A program made the translations under genes and the position numbers. From Mahella australiensis 50-1 BON (GTDB lineage Bacteria > Bacillota > Clostridia > Mahellales > Mahellaceae), in NCBI RefSeq assembly GCF_000213255.1, contig NC_015520.1:1570001-1634000 (forward strand): a DNA stretch of 64,000 nucleotides, given 5' to 3'. Under the pieces are notes generated by a model. That model searched no databases and was not told the origin of the DNA. It saw nothing but the letters and a program-made list of their open reading frames with translations. Each line of letters opens with the position of its first letter. The stretch's first letter is position 1. Positions 31,162 through 40,346 of this stretch are shown here, one piece after another.

Positions 31162-31185
31162 ATACCATCACCTCATTTGTAAAAT

Positions 31186-31647
31186 TTATATATTTTTCAA
31201 CAAATTGGCCATCTCTATAGCTGTCATAGCAGCATCAGCGCCCTTGTTTCCGGCTTTGGTGCCCGCCCTTTCTATAGCCTGTTCAATGGTATCGGTTGTC
31301 AATACCCCAAAGGCTACCGGCACGCCTGTAAAAAGAGCCGTTTGTGCTATACCTTTTGACATCTCAGCGGCTACATAATCAAAATGCGGTGTCGCCCCAC
31401 GTATAACAGCTCCCAGGCATATAACGGCATCATATTTGCCTGACTCGGCCATGCGTTTGGCCACCATAGGCAATTCAAAAGCCCCTGGCACCCATGCTAT
31501 CTCTATAGCATCATCGTTCACATCATGCCGGCTTAATACATCAAGTGCGCCGCTAAGGAGCTTATTCGTTATAAACTCGTTAAAACGGCTTATGACTATA
31601 CCAAACCTTAAACCAGTGCCTATTAGTTTGCCTTCATATACTTTCAT
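31186..31647 (-). CDS. ribH: 6,7-dimethyl-8-ribityllumazine synthase
   Basis: 153 residues. Condenses the pyrimidine and butanone phosphate in riboflavin synthesis. Motifs: [38 protein letters not shown] with the catalytic His. Start ATG 31647 is 2 bp beyond the ribBA stop and its GGAGG lies inside ribBA. Confidence 0.97.
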   Translation of the reverse strand: MKVYEGKLIGTGLRFGIVISRFNEFITNKLLSGALDVLSRHDVNDDAIEIAWVPGAFELPMVAKRMAESGKYDAVICLGAVIRGATPHFDYVAAEMSKGIAQTALFTGVPVAFGVLTTDTIEQAIERAGTKAGNKGADAAMTAIEMANLLKNI

Positions 31648-31649
31648 GT

Positions 31650-32873
31650 CTATTCCTCCATATCGCAATAATTTAATATATGACCCATTTTCTCTCTTTT
31701 GGTTTCAAGATAACGACGATTTACCTCATTGGGCGGTATTTCGATAGGCACGCGTTCCACTATTTCTATCCCATACCCCGCTAATCCGACTACTTTTTTG
31801 GGATTATTGGTCAGCAAGCGCAGCTTTTTTATCCCTAAATCCACTAGTATTTGAGCCCCTTCGCCATAGTCCCTGAGGTCGGCGTCAAAGCCCAAAGCCA
31901 GATTGGCCTCTACCGTATCCTTACCCTCTTCTTGTAATTTATAGGCCTTAAGCTTGTTGACCAGGCCTATACCGCGTCCTTCCTGACGCATATAAAGCAC
32001 TACGCCGCGCCCTTCAGCTTCTATCTGCTGCATAGCGTATTTGAGCTGATCTCCGCAATCGCAACGCAGCGATCCGAAGACATCGCCGGTTAAGCACTCG
32101 GAATGTATCCTTGCCAATACAGGCCTCCCATCGCTTACATCGCCTTTTATAAGCGCTACATGATGGTCATGGTTTATGAGGCTTTCATAGGCTATAACGG
32201 TAAAATCACCGTATTTGGTAGGAAGGTGTATAGGATCGGTTACACGTTTTACCAGCCTTTCATTCTTACGCCTATACGTTATAAGAGCGGCTATAGTTAT
32301 CAGTTTAAGCCCATGCTTTTTAGCAAATTCATATAGCTGCGGTAGACGAGCCATAGTACCATCTTCATTCATTATCTCACATATTACACCGGCCGGATAT
32401 AAACCTGCCAAGCGTGCCAGATCCACCGCCGCCTCAGTATGGCCTGCGCGCATCAACACGCCGCCCTCTTTGGCCTGTAGCGGAAATATATGTCCGGGCT
32501 TTATTATATCTTCTGGTTTAGCATCCGGATCCACGAGCGTTTTTATAGTAAGAGCACGTTCATGAGCCGATATGCCGGTGGTAACGGCCTTAGCATCGAC
32601 TGATACGGTAAAAGCAGTGCGCTGATGCTCGGTATTATTATTCACCATCTGCGGTATGTCCAGCTCTTTTAACCTTTGAGCGGTCATAGGAACGCATATA
32701 AGACCTCTGCCGTATTTCGCCATGAAATTTATGGCCTCCGGCGTAACTTTCTCGGCTGCCATAACCAGGTCACCCTCATTTTCACGGTCTTCATCGTCTA
32801 CTACTATTACCATTTTCCCATTTCTTATGTCTTCTAGAGCCTCTTCAATACTATTAAATACTATATCTTCCAT
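31650..32873 (-). CDS. ribBA: bifunctional DHBP synthase / GTP cyclohydrolase II
   Basis: 407 residues. RibB half (1 to ~205) with [16 protein letters not shown] and [12 protein letters not shown]; RibA half with the zinc site [16 protein letters not shown] and [14 protein letters not shown]. Both first-stage steps of riboflavin synthesis on one chain, as is normal in Firmicutes. Confidence 0.97.
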   Translation of the reverse strand: MEDIVFNSIEEALEDIRNGKMVIVVDDEDRENEGDLVMAAEKVTPEAINFMAKYGRGLICVPMTAQRLKELDIPQMVNNNTEHQRTAFTVSVDAKAVTTGISAHERALTIKTLVDPDAKPEDIIKPGHIFPLQAKEGGVLMRAGHTEAAVDLARLAGLYPAGVICEIMNEDGTMARLPQLYEFAKKHGLKLITIAALITYRRKNERLVKRVTDPIHLPTKYGDFTVIAYESLINHDHHVALIKGDVSDGRPVLARIHSECLTGDVFGSLRCDCGDQLKYAMQQIEAEGRGVVLYMRQEGRGIGLVNKLKAYKLQEEGKDTVEANLALGFDADLRDYGEGAQILVDLGIKKLRLLTNNPKKVVGLAGYGIEIVERVPIEIPPNEVNRRYLETKREKMGHILNYCDMEE

Positions 32874-32882
32874 ATATCCTCC

Positions 32883-33542
32883 TTATATAAATCCATTATC
32901 TCGCAAAAAATTCTCATCGATACCACGACTTTTTGCCTCAGGCATTTTCATACCGAGCAAGAACTTTGCTACATAACGCCCTATCATATCGCATTCTATA
33001 TTGACGCGATCACCTGCTTTTTTTACCTTCAACGTAGTCTGCGCGGCAGTATGGGGTATGATAGATACGCTGAATCGATCATCAGGCACATCAGCCACTG
33101 TCAGGCTTACACCATCCACGGCCACAGACCCTTTCTCTACTATATACAAGAGCAGGTCTGGACCGACGGTTATATCTAGCCACAGCGCATTTTCCTCGTG
33201 GCGCAACTGCTTTATAATGCCTATACCATCGACATGACCGCTTACGATATGACCGCCCAAAAAATCCTGGAGTGTAAGCGATGGCTCAAGGTTGACCGGA
33301 TCTCCCGGCTTTAACTCAAAAAGCGTGGTGCGCCGCACCGTCTCAGGCGTGGCATCTGCCCAAAATACGTGGCCTTCTTTATCGGTTACTGTAAGGCATG
33401 TACCATTTGTACATATACTGTCACCGATGTTGAGTCTAGATATAAGTTTGGGAGCCTCCACTGCAAGCCGTACAGATTGCGCTCCATGCGTTATATGACG
33501 AACAGAACCTATCTCCTGTATTATCCCTGTAAACAAAAGCAT
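32883..33542 (-). CDS. ribE: riboflavin synthase, alpha chain
   Basis: 219 residues with two lumazine-binding repeats: [12 protein letters not shown]...[13 protein letters not shown] and [13 protein letters not shown]...[12 protein letters not shown]. Start at ATG 33542 after GAGGGGGTG; the GTG immediately before is an alternative. Confidence 0.97.
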   Translation of the reverse strand: MLLFTGIIQEIGSVRHITHGAQSVRLAVEAPKLISRLNIGDSICTNGTCLTVTDKEGHVFWADATPETVRRTTLFELKPGDPVNLEPSLTLQDFLGGHIVSGHVDGIGIIKQLRHEENALWLDITVGPDLLLYIVEKGSVAVDGVSLTVADVPDDRFSVSIIPHTAAQTTLKVKKAGDRVNIECDMIGRYVAKFLLGMKMPEAKSRGIDENFLRDNGFI

Positions 33543-33549
33543 CACCCCC

Positions 33550-34641
33550 TCATGCCTTAAGATAACCCTCTATAAGTACATCATCTTCAAAACGTTTAAC
33601 AGATACACCGCTTAATTGCCATGCGTCGGCCATACGCGCTATACCGTTTCCGCTGAGTGCCGATAAGCCCTTGCCGCCTATCAGCTTTGGCGCTATAAAC
33701 ACCATGGCTTTATCTACCAAACCTTCTTCTATCGCCGATGCCGCAAGCGTAGGCCCGCCTTCTATGAGCACGCTGTCTATCTCCCTTTTATGGAGTTCCC
33801 GCATGAGCTGTACCAGGTCTACTTTATCTTTACCATCGGTAATTATAACATCAGCGCCTTTAGATTTGAAGGTTTCTATTTTACTAGGATCAGCAGACCA
33901 TGATGTAGCCATTATAGTAGGTGCTTGCTCAATATTCAACACATTGCTGTCAAGCGGTGTTTTAGCAAGGCTATCAGCTATGATCCTAACAGGCTGTTTT
34001 TCTATATTAATATGCGGCAAACGCACCGTTAGCATAGGATCATCGGCCAACACGGTGCCTATACCGGTTAAAACAGCCGATACCCTATATCTCCACCAAT
34101 GTACGTATTGTCTGGACAGCTCATTTGTTATCCATTTAGAATCGCCATTGGCCGTCGCTATTTTGCCATCCAGAGTCATAGCACACTTCCATATCACAAA
34201 CGGCATATCCGATGTTATATATTTTATAAACACCTCATTAAGGCGGCGAGCCTCCTGCTCCATAATACCCGTAATCACCTTTATACCGGCCTGCCTTAAA
34301 GCATTTATACCTCGGCCTGCCACGCGCGGGTTAGGGTCCTCCATCGCTATCACTACTTCCTTTACGCCGGCTTTTACCAAAGCATCCGCGCATGGCGGCG
34401 TTCGACCGAAATGACTGCACGGCTCTAGTGTCACATACACTGTGGAACCGCGGGCGCCTTCTCCTGCCTCGCGCAGGGCGTTTATTTCGGCATGCGGTTC
34501 TCCTGCCTTTTTATGATAGCCCTCTCCTATAATACGGCCACCTTTGACTATAACAGCACCTACCATAGGATTAGGATTGGTGGTACCCCATCCCATCCGA
34601 GCTAATTCCAGCGCGCGCTGCATAAATATTTCGTGCTGCAC
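33550..34641 (-). CDS. ribD: bifunctional riboflavin deaminase/reductase
   Basis: 363 residues. Deaminase domain with zinc ligands HAEINAL and PCSHFGRTPPC; reductase domain (~145-363) with KCAMTLDGKIATANGDSKWI and SVLIEGGPTLAASA. GTG start at 34641 with GGAGG upstream. First gene of the rib operon, 80 bp after the riboswitch. Confidence 0.97.
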   Translation of the reverse strand: MQHEIFMQRALELARMGWGTTNPNPMVGAVIVKGGRIIGEGYHKKAGEPHAEINALREAGEGARGSTVYVTLEPCSHFGRTPPCADALVKAGVKEVVIAMEDPNPRVAGRGINALRQAGIKVITGIMEQEARRLNEVFIKYITSDMPFVIWKCAMTLDGKIATANGDSKWITNELSRQYVHWWRYRVSAVLTGIGTVLADDPMLTVRLPHINIEKQPVRIIADSLAKTPLDSNVLNIEQAPTIMATSWSADPSKIETFKSKGADVIITDGKDKVDLVQLMRELHKREIDSVLIEGGPTLAASAIEEGLVDKAMVFIAPKLIGGKGLSALSGNGIARMADAWQLSGVSVKRFEDDVLIEGYLKA

Positions 34642-34668
34642 TCCATTTCCTCCTGCTTATAATATAAC

Positions 34669-34699
34669 AAAAAATCCCTGAAGTTCAACTCCAGGGATA
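34669..34699 (-). terminator. riboswitch-controlled terminator of the rib operon
   Basis: Minus strand: ATCCCTG...CAGGGAT followed by TTTTTTG, between the riboswitch and ribD. The stem's 5' half can compete with the aptamer, whose first strand also contains CAGGGAT. Confidence 0.85.
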
Positions 34700-34720
34700 G
34701 AATAAATCTAATCACAAATA

Positions 34721-34831
34721 TACCTTCTTTCATCCGGACTATGACCGTCGGCCCCGGAATTACACCGGATCTGCTGCTGTGCAGCTCGCGGGCTTTACCG
34801 CCGGTAAGGAATCACACCTATCCCTGAAGAT
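34721..34831 (-). ncRNA. FMN riboswitch (RFN element)
   Basis: Minus strand shows the RFN consensus: ATCTTCAGGGATAGGTG, ATTCCTTACCGGCGGTA, AGCCCGCGAGC, the AGATCCGGT segment, ATTCCGGGGCCGACGGT and the 3' AGTCCGGATGAAAGAAGGT. FMN binding is expected to terminate transcription at the hairpin before ribD. Confidence 0.97.
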
Positions 34832-34843
34832 CTTTCAAGCAAC

Positions 34844-34872
34844 ATTATATCACAGCTTTGTTAACGCTGCAA
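34844..34872 (-). promoter_or_regulatory. promoter of the rib operon
   Basis: Minus-strand TTGCAG (34867-34872), 17-bp spacer, TATAAT (34844-34849), just before the FMN aptamer. Confidence 0.65.
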
Positions 34873-34911
34873 TCAACAATTTGCATCACCGAACTATATT
34901 CTTTATCATTA

Positions 34912-36102
34912 TCATTCCCCTGCTTTGCGAATGCTGGCTACAGCATAAGCCGCTATACCTTCTTGCCTGCCGGCAAACCCTAAACCCTCGGTCGTAGTAG
35001 CCTTTATATTCACCTGCCCTATGCTTAATCCGAGTACAGATGCAATACATCGCCGCATAGGCCATATATATGGTGCTAACTTCGGGTATTCGGCTATTAT
35101 TGTAGCATCTATATTGCCTATAACATAACCACCGGACTCTAATAGATTGTTAACCTGTCGCAAAAGCCGCATGCTGGATATATCTTTATAGCTATCATCG
35201 GTATCCGGAAAATGCCTTCCTATATCGCCCAAAGCTGCCGCTCCCAGAAGGGCATCGATTATAGCGTGTATCAGCACATCGGCATCGGAATGCCCCAGTA
35301 AACCCTTATTAAAAGGTATGTTGACTCCACCCAATATAAGAGGTCTGTCATCTACCAGCCTATGTACATCATAGCCCATGCCTGAGCGGTAACCGACAGA
35401 ATCGACATGTGATTCGTAATGCCGTTGGCCTAACAGTGCTTCGGCTACAGGCACATCATCAGGCGTAGTTATCTTTATATTATCATAGTTTCCCATAAAT
35501 AGTTTTACTCGGTAACCGGCGCGTTCGGCCAATACAGCATCATCGGTACCGAGATATCCCTGTTCCATAGCCAACGTATGAGCTCGCATAATAATATCAT
35601 ATCTGAATGATTGCGGGGTTTGTATTGACCATAATGTTTCCCGGCTAAGTGTACGTTCTACGAAATGTTGTCCATCGGATCGCTTAACCGTATCTTTAAC
35701 CCGCACAGCCGCTACAGCCGCACCGAATTTCGAAGCCGCTTCTATACCGTTTTCTATCAATTTTGGCGTCACCATGGGCCTAGCGCCATCGTGTATGACC
35801 ACTATGTCTATATCTTCAGGCAATGCTCTGAGGCCGTTTAATACCGAATATTGCCTTTCCATTCCGCCCGACGTTACAACTATATCTTCATAAAAACCGT
35901 AATATTTATTCAACCAATCTCTATATACGCTTATGCTATCATCAGGCACAACGAGCACAATGGGGGTTATATCCTTACATGCTAAAAACGCATCCAATGT
36001 GTACGCTATAACCGGTTTGCCACATAATTTTAAAAATTGTTTGTCCACACCGTTCATCCTTTGGGATTTGCCGGCTGATACTATGACCGCTCCCACTTTC
36101 AT
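34912..36102 (-). CDS. ispDF: fused IspD-IspF of the MEP isoprenoid pathway
   Basis: 396 residues. IspD part (1 to ~230), the CTP:MEP cytidylyltransferase, shows [19 protein letters not shown] and [12 protein letters not shown]; IspF part (~237-396), the 2,4-cyclodiphosphate synthase, shows [28 protein letters not shown] and [10 protein letters not shown] with the zinc ligands. The linker is only a few residues. Fusion is best known from proteobacteria; in Firmicutes the two are usually separate neighbours. ATG after GGAGGCG. Confidence 0.95.
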   Translation of the reverse strand: MKVGAVIVSAGKSQRMNGVDKQFLKLCGKPVIAYTLDAFLACKDITPIVLVVPDDSISVYRDWLNKYYGFYEDIVVTSGGMERQYSVLNGLRALPEDIDIVVIHDGARPMVTPKLIENGIEAASKFGAAVAAVRVKDTVKRSDGQHFVERTLSRETLWSIQTPQSFRYDIIMRAHTLAMEQGYLGTDDAVLAERAGYRVKLFMGNYDNIKITTPDDVPVAEALLGQRHYESHVDSVGYRSGMGYDVHRLVDDRPLILGGVNIPFNKGLLGHSDADVLIHAIIDALLGAAALGDIGRHFPDTDDSYKDISSMRLLRQVNNLLESGGYVIGNIDATIIAEYPKLAPYIWPMRRCIASVLGLSIGQVNIKATTTEGLGFAGRQEGIAAYAVASIRKAGE

Positions 36103-36121
36103 ATCAACGCCTCCTCATATA

Positions 36122-36156
36122 CAATAAAGGATCGATGCCCCTTCCGACATCGATCC
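36122..36156 (-). terminator. terminator after the Spo0E-like gene
   Basis: Minus strand: GGATCGATG...CATCGATCC followed by TTTATTGT, between the small gene and ispDF. Confidence 0.65.
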
Positions 36157-36167
36157 GCCAGAATAAA

Positions 36168-36329
36168 TCAATCCTTATTTCCCTTTTCCGACTGCTGTTT
36201 CCTCATATACCAGTTTACCAGATAATCCAATTGTTTACTGCGATGCAGCACTTCAGGTGAAGTCAAATTATCGCTATTTTTATCTTCCAACAACTTGTCC
36301 AACTCATTTCTCTGCTCTCTAAGGAGCAT
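36168..36329 (-). CDS. small Spo0E-family aspartyl-phosphate phosphatase
   Basis: 53 residues from ATG 36329. The Spo0E signature is clear: SPEVLHRSKQLDYLVNWY (S..LD with the helix-loop-helix pattern). Members dephosphorylate Spo0A~P and so delay sporulation. The reading frame stays open upstream to 36347 and beyond, and a strong GGAAGGAAGG site lies ~23 nt before the ATG; it is better placed for a non-standard ATC at 36347. The true start, and six extra residues, are thus uncertain. It has its own promoter and terminator. Confidence 0.8.
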   Translation of the reverse strand: MLLREQRNELDKLLEDKNSDNLTSPEVLHRSKQLDYLVNWYMRKQQSEKGNKD

Positions 36330-36377
36330 TTTTAAGCTGATTGCGATGTGCTCACCTTCCTTCCATCTGGCACTTTA

Positions 36378-36406
36378 ATTATACCACATGGCCAATGCGC
36401 TATCAA
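36378..36406 (-). promoter_or_regulatory. promoter of the Spo0E-like gene
   Basis: Minus-strand TTGATA (36401-36406), 17-bp spacer, perfect TATAAT (36378-36383). Confidence 0.65.
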
Positions 36407-36408
36407 TG

Positions 36409-36505
36409 CTGCAATTTGTAAATTTTTCATTACATATCTGCGACTCGCAGATGGCAAATTCAGCGTGTGCAATAGCATAAATCCTTTACTGCTTTATCGC
36501 TGAAA
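36409..36505 (+). repeat. copy 2 of the MITE-like repeat (partial)
   Basis: Begins with CTGCAATTTGTAAAT (36409-36423) and contains a stretch related to AAATTCAGCGYRTGCAATR and ATAAATCCT of copy 3. The core and the other end are missing. Sits between divergent promoters, with one of them starting inside its right limit. Confidence 0.6.
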
Positions 36506-36509
36506 ATAG

Positions 36510-36538
36510 TTGAACAACGGCTCATATCATGATATAAT
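36510..36538 (+). promoter_or_regulatory. promoter of the opp operon
   Basis: TTGAAC (36510-36515), 17-bp spacer, TATAAT (36533-36538); leaves a ~140-nt leader. Confidence 0.65.
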
Positions 36539-36567
36539 ATCAACCATAAGATGAAGGGGAGCACATT

Positions 36568-36641
36568 TACTTATGCATAATGATTAGATTTATGCATAAG
36601 TATGTAAATTAATTGCATATTATGCAGCAACATGCAATTAA
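36568..36641 (+). promoter_or_regulatory. two inverted repeats in the opp leader
   Basis: TACTTATGCATAA (36568-36580) pairs perfectly with 36590-36602, and TTAATTGCAT (36609-36618) with 36632-36641. Both stems contain TGCAT/ATGCA cores. They are followed by a short gap and the ribosome site, with no U-run, so they are either operators or mRNA-stabilising hairpins. Confidence 0.5.
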
Positions 36642-36685
36642 CTATGCACGCCTTCATAAATTAAAAAGTTTCGAGGAGGAAAAAC

Positions 36686-38365
36686 ATGAAGAGAACTATA
36701 AAAATACTAGCTATGGCGTTAGCAGTCATTATGCTGCTAAGCGTGCTATTGGTGGGCTGCGGCACAGATGAAAAAGACAGTCAAAATGCCGATCAGCAGA
36801 ACAATGCATCAGAGCCAACTTATGAAGAGCTGGTGGCCAAGCTGCCCACTATAAAGTTCCTAGCCGATGACGGCGATGTGGCCCAACGCGACGCGCAAGC
36901 GTTCCAGGAGATGTGGAAACGCAATCTTGGTATAAATGTCGAGATAGAGACCACCACGTTCAAAAATCGCCGCGAGCGCATGCAGAGCCGCGATTATCAG
37001 ATCGTCTACGCAGGATGGAGCCCTGATTACAACGATCCTATGACATTTATGGATCTGTGGATTACCGGTTCCGGATTAAATGAAGCAGATTACAGCAATC
37101 CCCAATACGATGAACTGATCGACAAGGCCAAAAAATCTGCTGACAACAACGAGCGCATGGACGCTATGATGGAAGCCGAAAAGATACTTATGGAAGACAT
37201 GCCCATCGGCCCTATATACTTCCGTTACAGGGATTATGTAAAAAAACCAGAGGTAAAGGATGAAGTAAGGCGCTATGTAGGGTCCGACCTCGATCTTTAC
37301 TGGACATCGGTCGACGGCAAGGATACCATAAACTTGAATCTTGGATCCGAACCGCCGCAAATGGACCCGCAATTGACCGATGACGCTGTCTCCATGCAGG
37401 TGATAAACGGCGTATTCGAAGGTCTAACGCGCATGGACAAAGAAGGCAAAGCTATGCCGGGTATGGCCGAAAAATGGGACGTATCGCCTGATGGCATGAA
37501 TTGGACATTCCATCTGAGGGATGCAAAATGGAGCAACGGCGATCCTGTTACCGCACAGGATTTCGAATACGCATGGAAACGCGCCTTAAACCCAGATACA
37601 GGCGCTGGCTATGCTTATATAATGTATCCTATTAAAAACGCTGAGGCTTACAATACAGGAAAAATAACCGATCCAAACGAGGTTGGCGTCAAGGCATTAG
37701 ATGCGAAGACCCTTGAAGTAACGTTGGAATTACCCACCCCATATTTTGATACGCTTACCTCTTTTGCGACATATATGCCACTAAATCAGAAATTCTATGA
37801 GAGCGTAAAGGATAAATACGGCTCCGAGGCCAAAAACCTGATATATAACGGGCCTTGGACCATAAGCGAATGGACGCATGAATCCAAAATGGTGTTGAAA
37901 AAGAATCCTGATTACTGGAATGCGAGTGCTATAAAGCTCAACACTATAAACTATGTCATGATCAATGACAACACCACTAGCGTGAATATGTTCCTTTCAG
38001 GCCAACTGGATATGACTGGTCTAAGGGGTGACCAGAGGGATCAATTGAAGAACGAGGGCTATGAGTTGCTGCATTTCTCCGATGGTTCTTCTTGGTATCT
38101 CGAATTTAACACCAAAGACCCTGTGATGCAAAACGCCAAGATACGCAAGGCTTTAACCTATGCTTTGGATAGAAATCTGTTTGTAAAGAACGTGCTTATG
38201 AACGACTCCAAGCCGGCACTCGGTTATGTTCCCGATGTAATGCCGGGTAAAGGCGGCTCTGGCACCTTCCGCAAAGAAAATGGCGACCTGATAAAGGATA
38301 ACAATCAAGAAGAAGCCAAAAAGCTTCTCATAGAAGGCATAAAAGAGCTCGGTTTAGATAAGTAA
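36686..38365 (+). CDS. oppA: oligopeptide-binding lipoprotein with circularly permuted domain order
   Basis: 559 residues, normal length for an OppA-type (SBP_bac_5) extracellular solute receptor. Signal peptide with lipobox LLVGC (Cys 25). The order is unusual: residues ~52-210 match the C-terminal part of ordinary OppA proteins (WKRNLGINVEIE, AGWSPDYNDPMTFMDLWITG, EDMPIGPIYFRYRDY), and residues ~211-559 match the N-terminal and middle parts (LNLGSEPPQMDPQ, WDVSPDGMNWTFHLRDAKWS). The protein ends ...IKELGLDK, which would continue naturally into LPTIKFLADD at residue 53. No part is missing. Strong GAGGAGG site; followed by the permease and ATPase genes. Confidence 0.93.
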   Translation: MKRTIKILAMALAVIMLLSVLLVGCGTDEKDSQNADQQNNASEPTYEELVAKLPTIKFLADDGDVAQRDAQAFQEMWKRNLGINVEIETTTFKNRRERMQSRDYQIVYAGWSPDYNDPMTFMDLWITGSGLNEADYSNPQYDELIDKAKKSADNNERMDAMMEAEKILMEDMPIGPIYFRYRDYVKKPEVKDEVRRYVGSDLDLYWTSVDGKDTINLNLGSEPPQMDPQLTDDAVSMQVINGVFEGLTRMDKEGKAMPGMAEKWDVSPDGMNWTFHLRDAKWSNGDPVTAQDFEYAWKRALNPDTGAGYAYIMYPIKNAEAYNTGKITDPNEVGVKALDAKTLEVTLELPTPYFDTLTSFATYMPLNQKFYESVKDKYGSEAKNLIYNGPWTISEWTHESKMVLKKNPDYWNASAIKLNTINYVMINDNTTSVNMFLSGQLDMTGLRGDQRDQLKNEGYELLHFSDGSSWYLEFNTKDPVMQNAKIRKALTYALDRNLFVKNVLMNDSKPALGYVPDVMPGKGGSGTFRKENGDLIKDNNQEEAKKLLIEGIKELGLDK

Positions 38366-38376
38366 AATTGACTTAG

Positions 38377-38418
38377 TAGCAGAAGGTATATGCGCGATCG
38401 CGCATATACCTTCTGCTA
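38377..38418 (+). terminator. perfect 42-bp palindrome after the binding-protein gene
   Basis: 21-bp arms centred on GCGCGATCGCGC, 12 bp beyond the stop, with no U-run. It probably stabilises the binding-protein mRNA or lowers expression of the downstream permeases. Confidence 0.6.
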
Positions 38419-38481
38419 TGTAAAATATCGTTTAACACATTATAGCAACATAGCCAAAATTCAGTTAGGAGGTGTAAATGT

Positions 38482-39414
38482 GTGACACGTTATATATTAA
38501 AACGTTTGGGTTATTCGCTCATAACATTATGGGTCATAGTAACCCTAACCTTTATATTGATGCACTTATTGCCCGGTAAGCCTTTTACTGGGGCAAAGCC
38601 CATACCGCCGGCCATAGAAGAAAACCTTAACCGCCGCTATGGATTGGATCAACCTTTACATGTACAATATGCCAAATATGTAGGCAATCTGTTAAAAGGC
38701 GATCTTGGGATGTCCATGTTCCAGCAAAATCGTTCGGTAAACAGCATAATAGCCGATGGATTTCCTGTTTCGGCTTCTTTGGGCATAAGAGCCCTTATAT
38801 TTGCATTAACGGCCGGTTTGCTGCTCGGCATCGTAGCATCTATAAATCATGGCAAGACATGGGATTATTTCACCATGTTCGTAGCTGTATTGGGCGTATC
38901 GGTACCTAGTTTCATAATAGGCGGTATAATACAGTATATATTCGGTGTAAAGCCATTTAGGATACTGCCCGTAGCCGGATGGAACGGATTTAAATATACT
39001 ATTATGCCCTCTTTTGCATTGGGATTAGGCACGCTAGCTGTCATGGCAAGAATGATGCGTGCCAGCATGTTGGACGTGCTTAATCAGGATTATATAAAAA
39101 CAGCTAAAGCAAAAGGGCTTCCCAGAAAGACTATAATATGGCGCCATGCCATACGAAACGCTATATTGCCGGTGGTAACCATACTCGGACCACTGGTAGC
39201 CAGCATAACCACAGGTACCTTTGTGGTAGAGAACATATTCGGCATACCTGGTCTTGGCAAGCATTTTGTAAACAGCGTTAACCAAAATGATTATACATTG
39301 ATAATGGGGCTTACGCTTTTTTATGCAATACTTTTAATAGGCATGAACTTTATAGTCGATATAGCATACGGCTTTATCGACCCGAGAATACGCCTGGTCA
39401 GGGAGAAGGAGTGA
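38482..39414 (+). CDS. oppB: oligopeptide ABC permease OppB
   Basis: 310 residues, six predicted membrane helices beginning at ~9; the EAA-type coupling loop KTAKAKGLPRKTIIWRHAIRNA and C-terminal LIGMNFIVDIAYGFIDPRIR are typical. GTG start after AGGAGGTG. Confidence 0.96.
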   Translation: MTRYILKRLGYSLITLWVIVTLTFILMHLLPGKPFTGAKPIPPAIEENLNRRYGLDQPLHVQYAKYVGNLLKGDLGMSMFQQNRSVNSIIADGFPVSASLGIRALIFALTAGLLLGIVASINHGKTWDYFTMFVAVLGVSVPSFIIGGIIQYIFGVKPFRILPVAGWNGFKYTIMPSFALGLGTLAVMARMMRASMLDVLNQDYIKTAKAKGLPRKTIIWRHAIRNAILPVVTILGPLVASITTGTFVVENIFGIPGLGKHFVNSVNQNDYTLIMGLTLFYAILLIGMNFIVDIAYGFIDPRIRLVREKE

Positions 39415-39415
39415 G

Positions 39416-40333
39416 ATGATGGCCATAGAACCGAATTTATTTGAACGCGTAGGCACTGATATAGAAAGAAGCCAGCGCATCGTTCGCCCAAGCTTAACCT
39501 ATTGGCAGGATGCATGGCGCCGTCTGAAGATGAATAAAATGGCCATGGTCAGCCTGGTAGTGCTCGGCGTGATAGTAGCGATGGCTGTTATAGGCCCGCA
39601 TTTGCGTCCTTTCGCATTCTCAGACCAAGACCTTTATGCGGTATTCTCGCCGCCTAATGCCGAACACTGGTTTGGCACAGACAGCCTAGGCCGCGACCTA
39701 TTTGTCAGGGTGTGGATGGGAGCGCGCGTATCGCTGCGCATAGGCATAGCTGCAGCTTTATTAGATATCCTAATCGGGATGCTTTATGGAGGTATATCTG
39801 GTTATATAGGCGGGCAAACCGATAATATAATGATGCGCATAGTTGATATACTGTATGCCATACCCTACATGATCATTGTAATATTGCTTATGATCGTCAT
39901 GGAGCCCGGCGAATTAACACTTATTATAGCTATGTCTATAACTGGCTGGGTAGGAACGGCACGTTTAGTGCGCGGGCAAGTATTGCAGCTTAAAGAACAG
40001 GAATTCGTACTAGCTGCCAGAGCTTTAGGAGCCAGTCCATGGCGTATAATAATCCACCATATGTTTCCGAATATTCTCGGTATTATGATAGTACAAATGA
40101 CCATGGATATACCGGCGGCTATCTTCAGCGAAGCTTTTTTAAGCTATATAGGCCTCGGTATAAAGTTGCCAAACGCCAGTTGGGGCAGTTTGGCCAGCGA
40201 TGGCATACGCCAGGTCGTTAGTCGACCATGGCTGTTGATATTCCCCGCCTTGTTCATAAGCTTAACCATGTTGGCATTCAATCTTCTGGGCGATGGATTA
40301 AGGGATGCTTTAGACCCCAAAATGCGCAGTTAA
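39416..40333 (+). CDS. oppC: oligopeptide ABC permease OppC
   Basis: 305 residues; N-terminal cytoplasmic stretch, membrane helix ~42-60, HWFGTDSLGRDLFVRVWMGA, then the coupling loop VLAARALGASPWRIIIHHMF. ATG immediately after the oppB stop (1 bp), with GGAG in oppB. Confidence 0.96.
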   Translation: MMAIEPNLFERVGTDIERSQRIVRPSLTYWQDAWRRLKMNKMAMVSLVVLGVIVAMAVIGPHLRPFAFSDQDLYAVFSPPNAEHWFGTDSLGRDLFVRVWMGARVSLRIGIAAALLDILIGMLYGGISGYIGGQTDNIMMRIVDILYAIPYMIIVILLMIVMEPGELTLIIAMSITGWVGTARLVRGQVLQLKEQEFVLAARALGASPWRIIIHHMFPNILGIMIVQMTMDIPAAIFSEAFLSYIGLGIKLPNASWGSLASDGIRQVVSRPWLLIFPALFISLTMLAFNLLGDGLRDALDPKMRS

Positions 40334-40346
40334 GAGAGGTGAAGAT

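Noticed and set aside
36686-38365. OppA permutation as an assembly collapse of tandem genes
   Set aside because: A collapse would leave a stop codon and a second signal sequence between the halves; the joint is in frame and contains neither.
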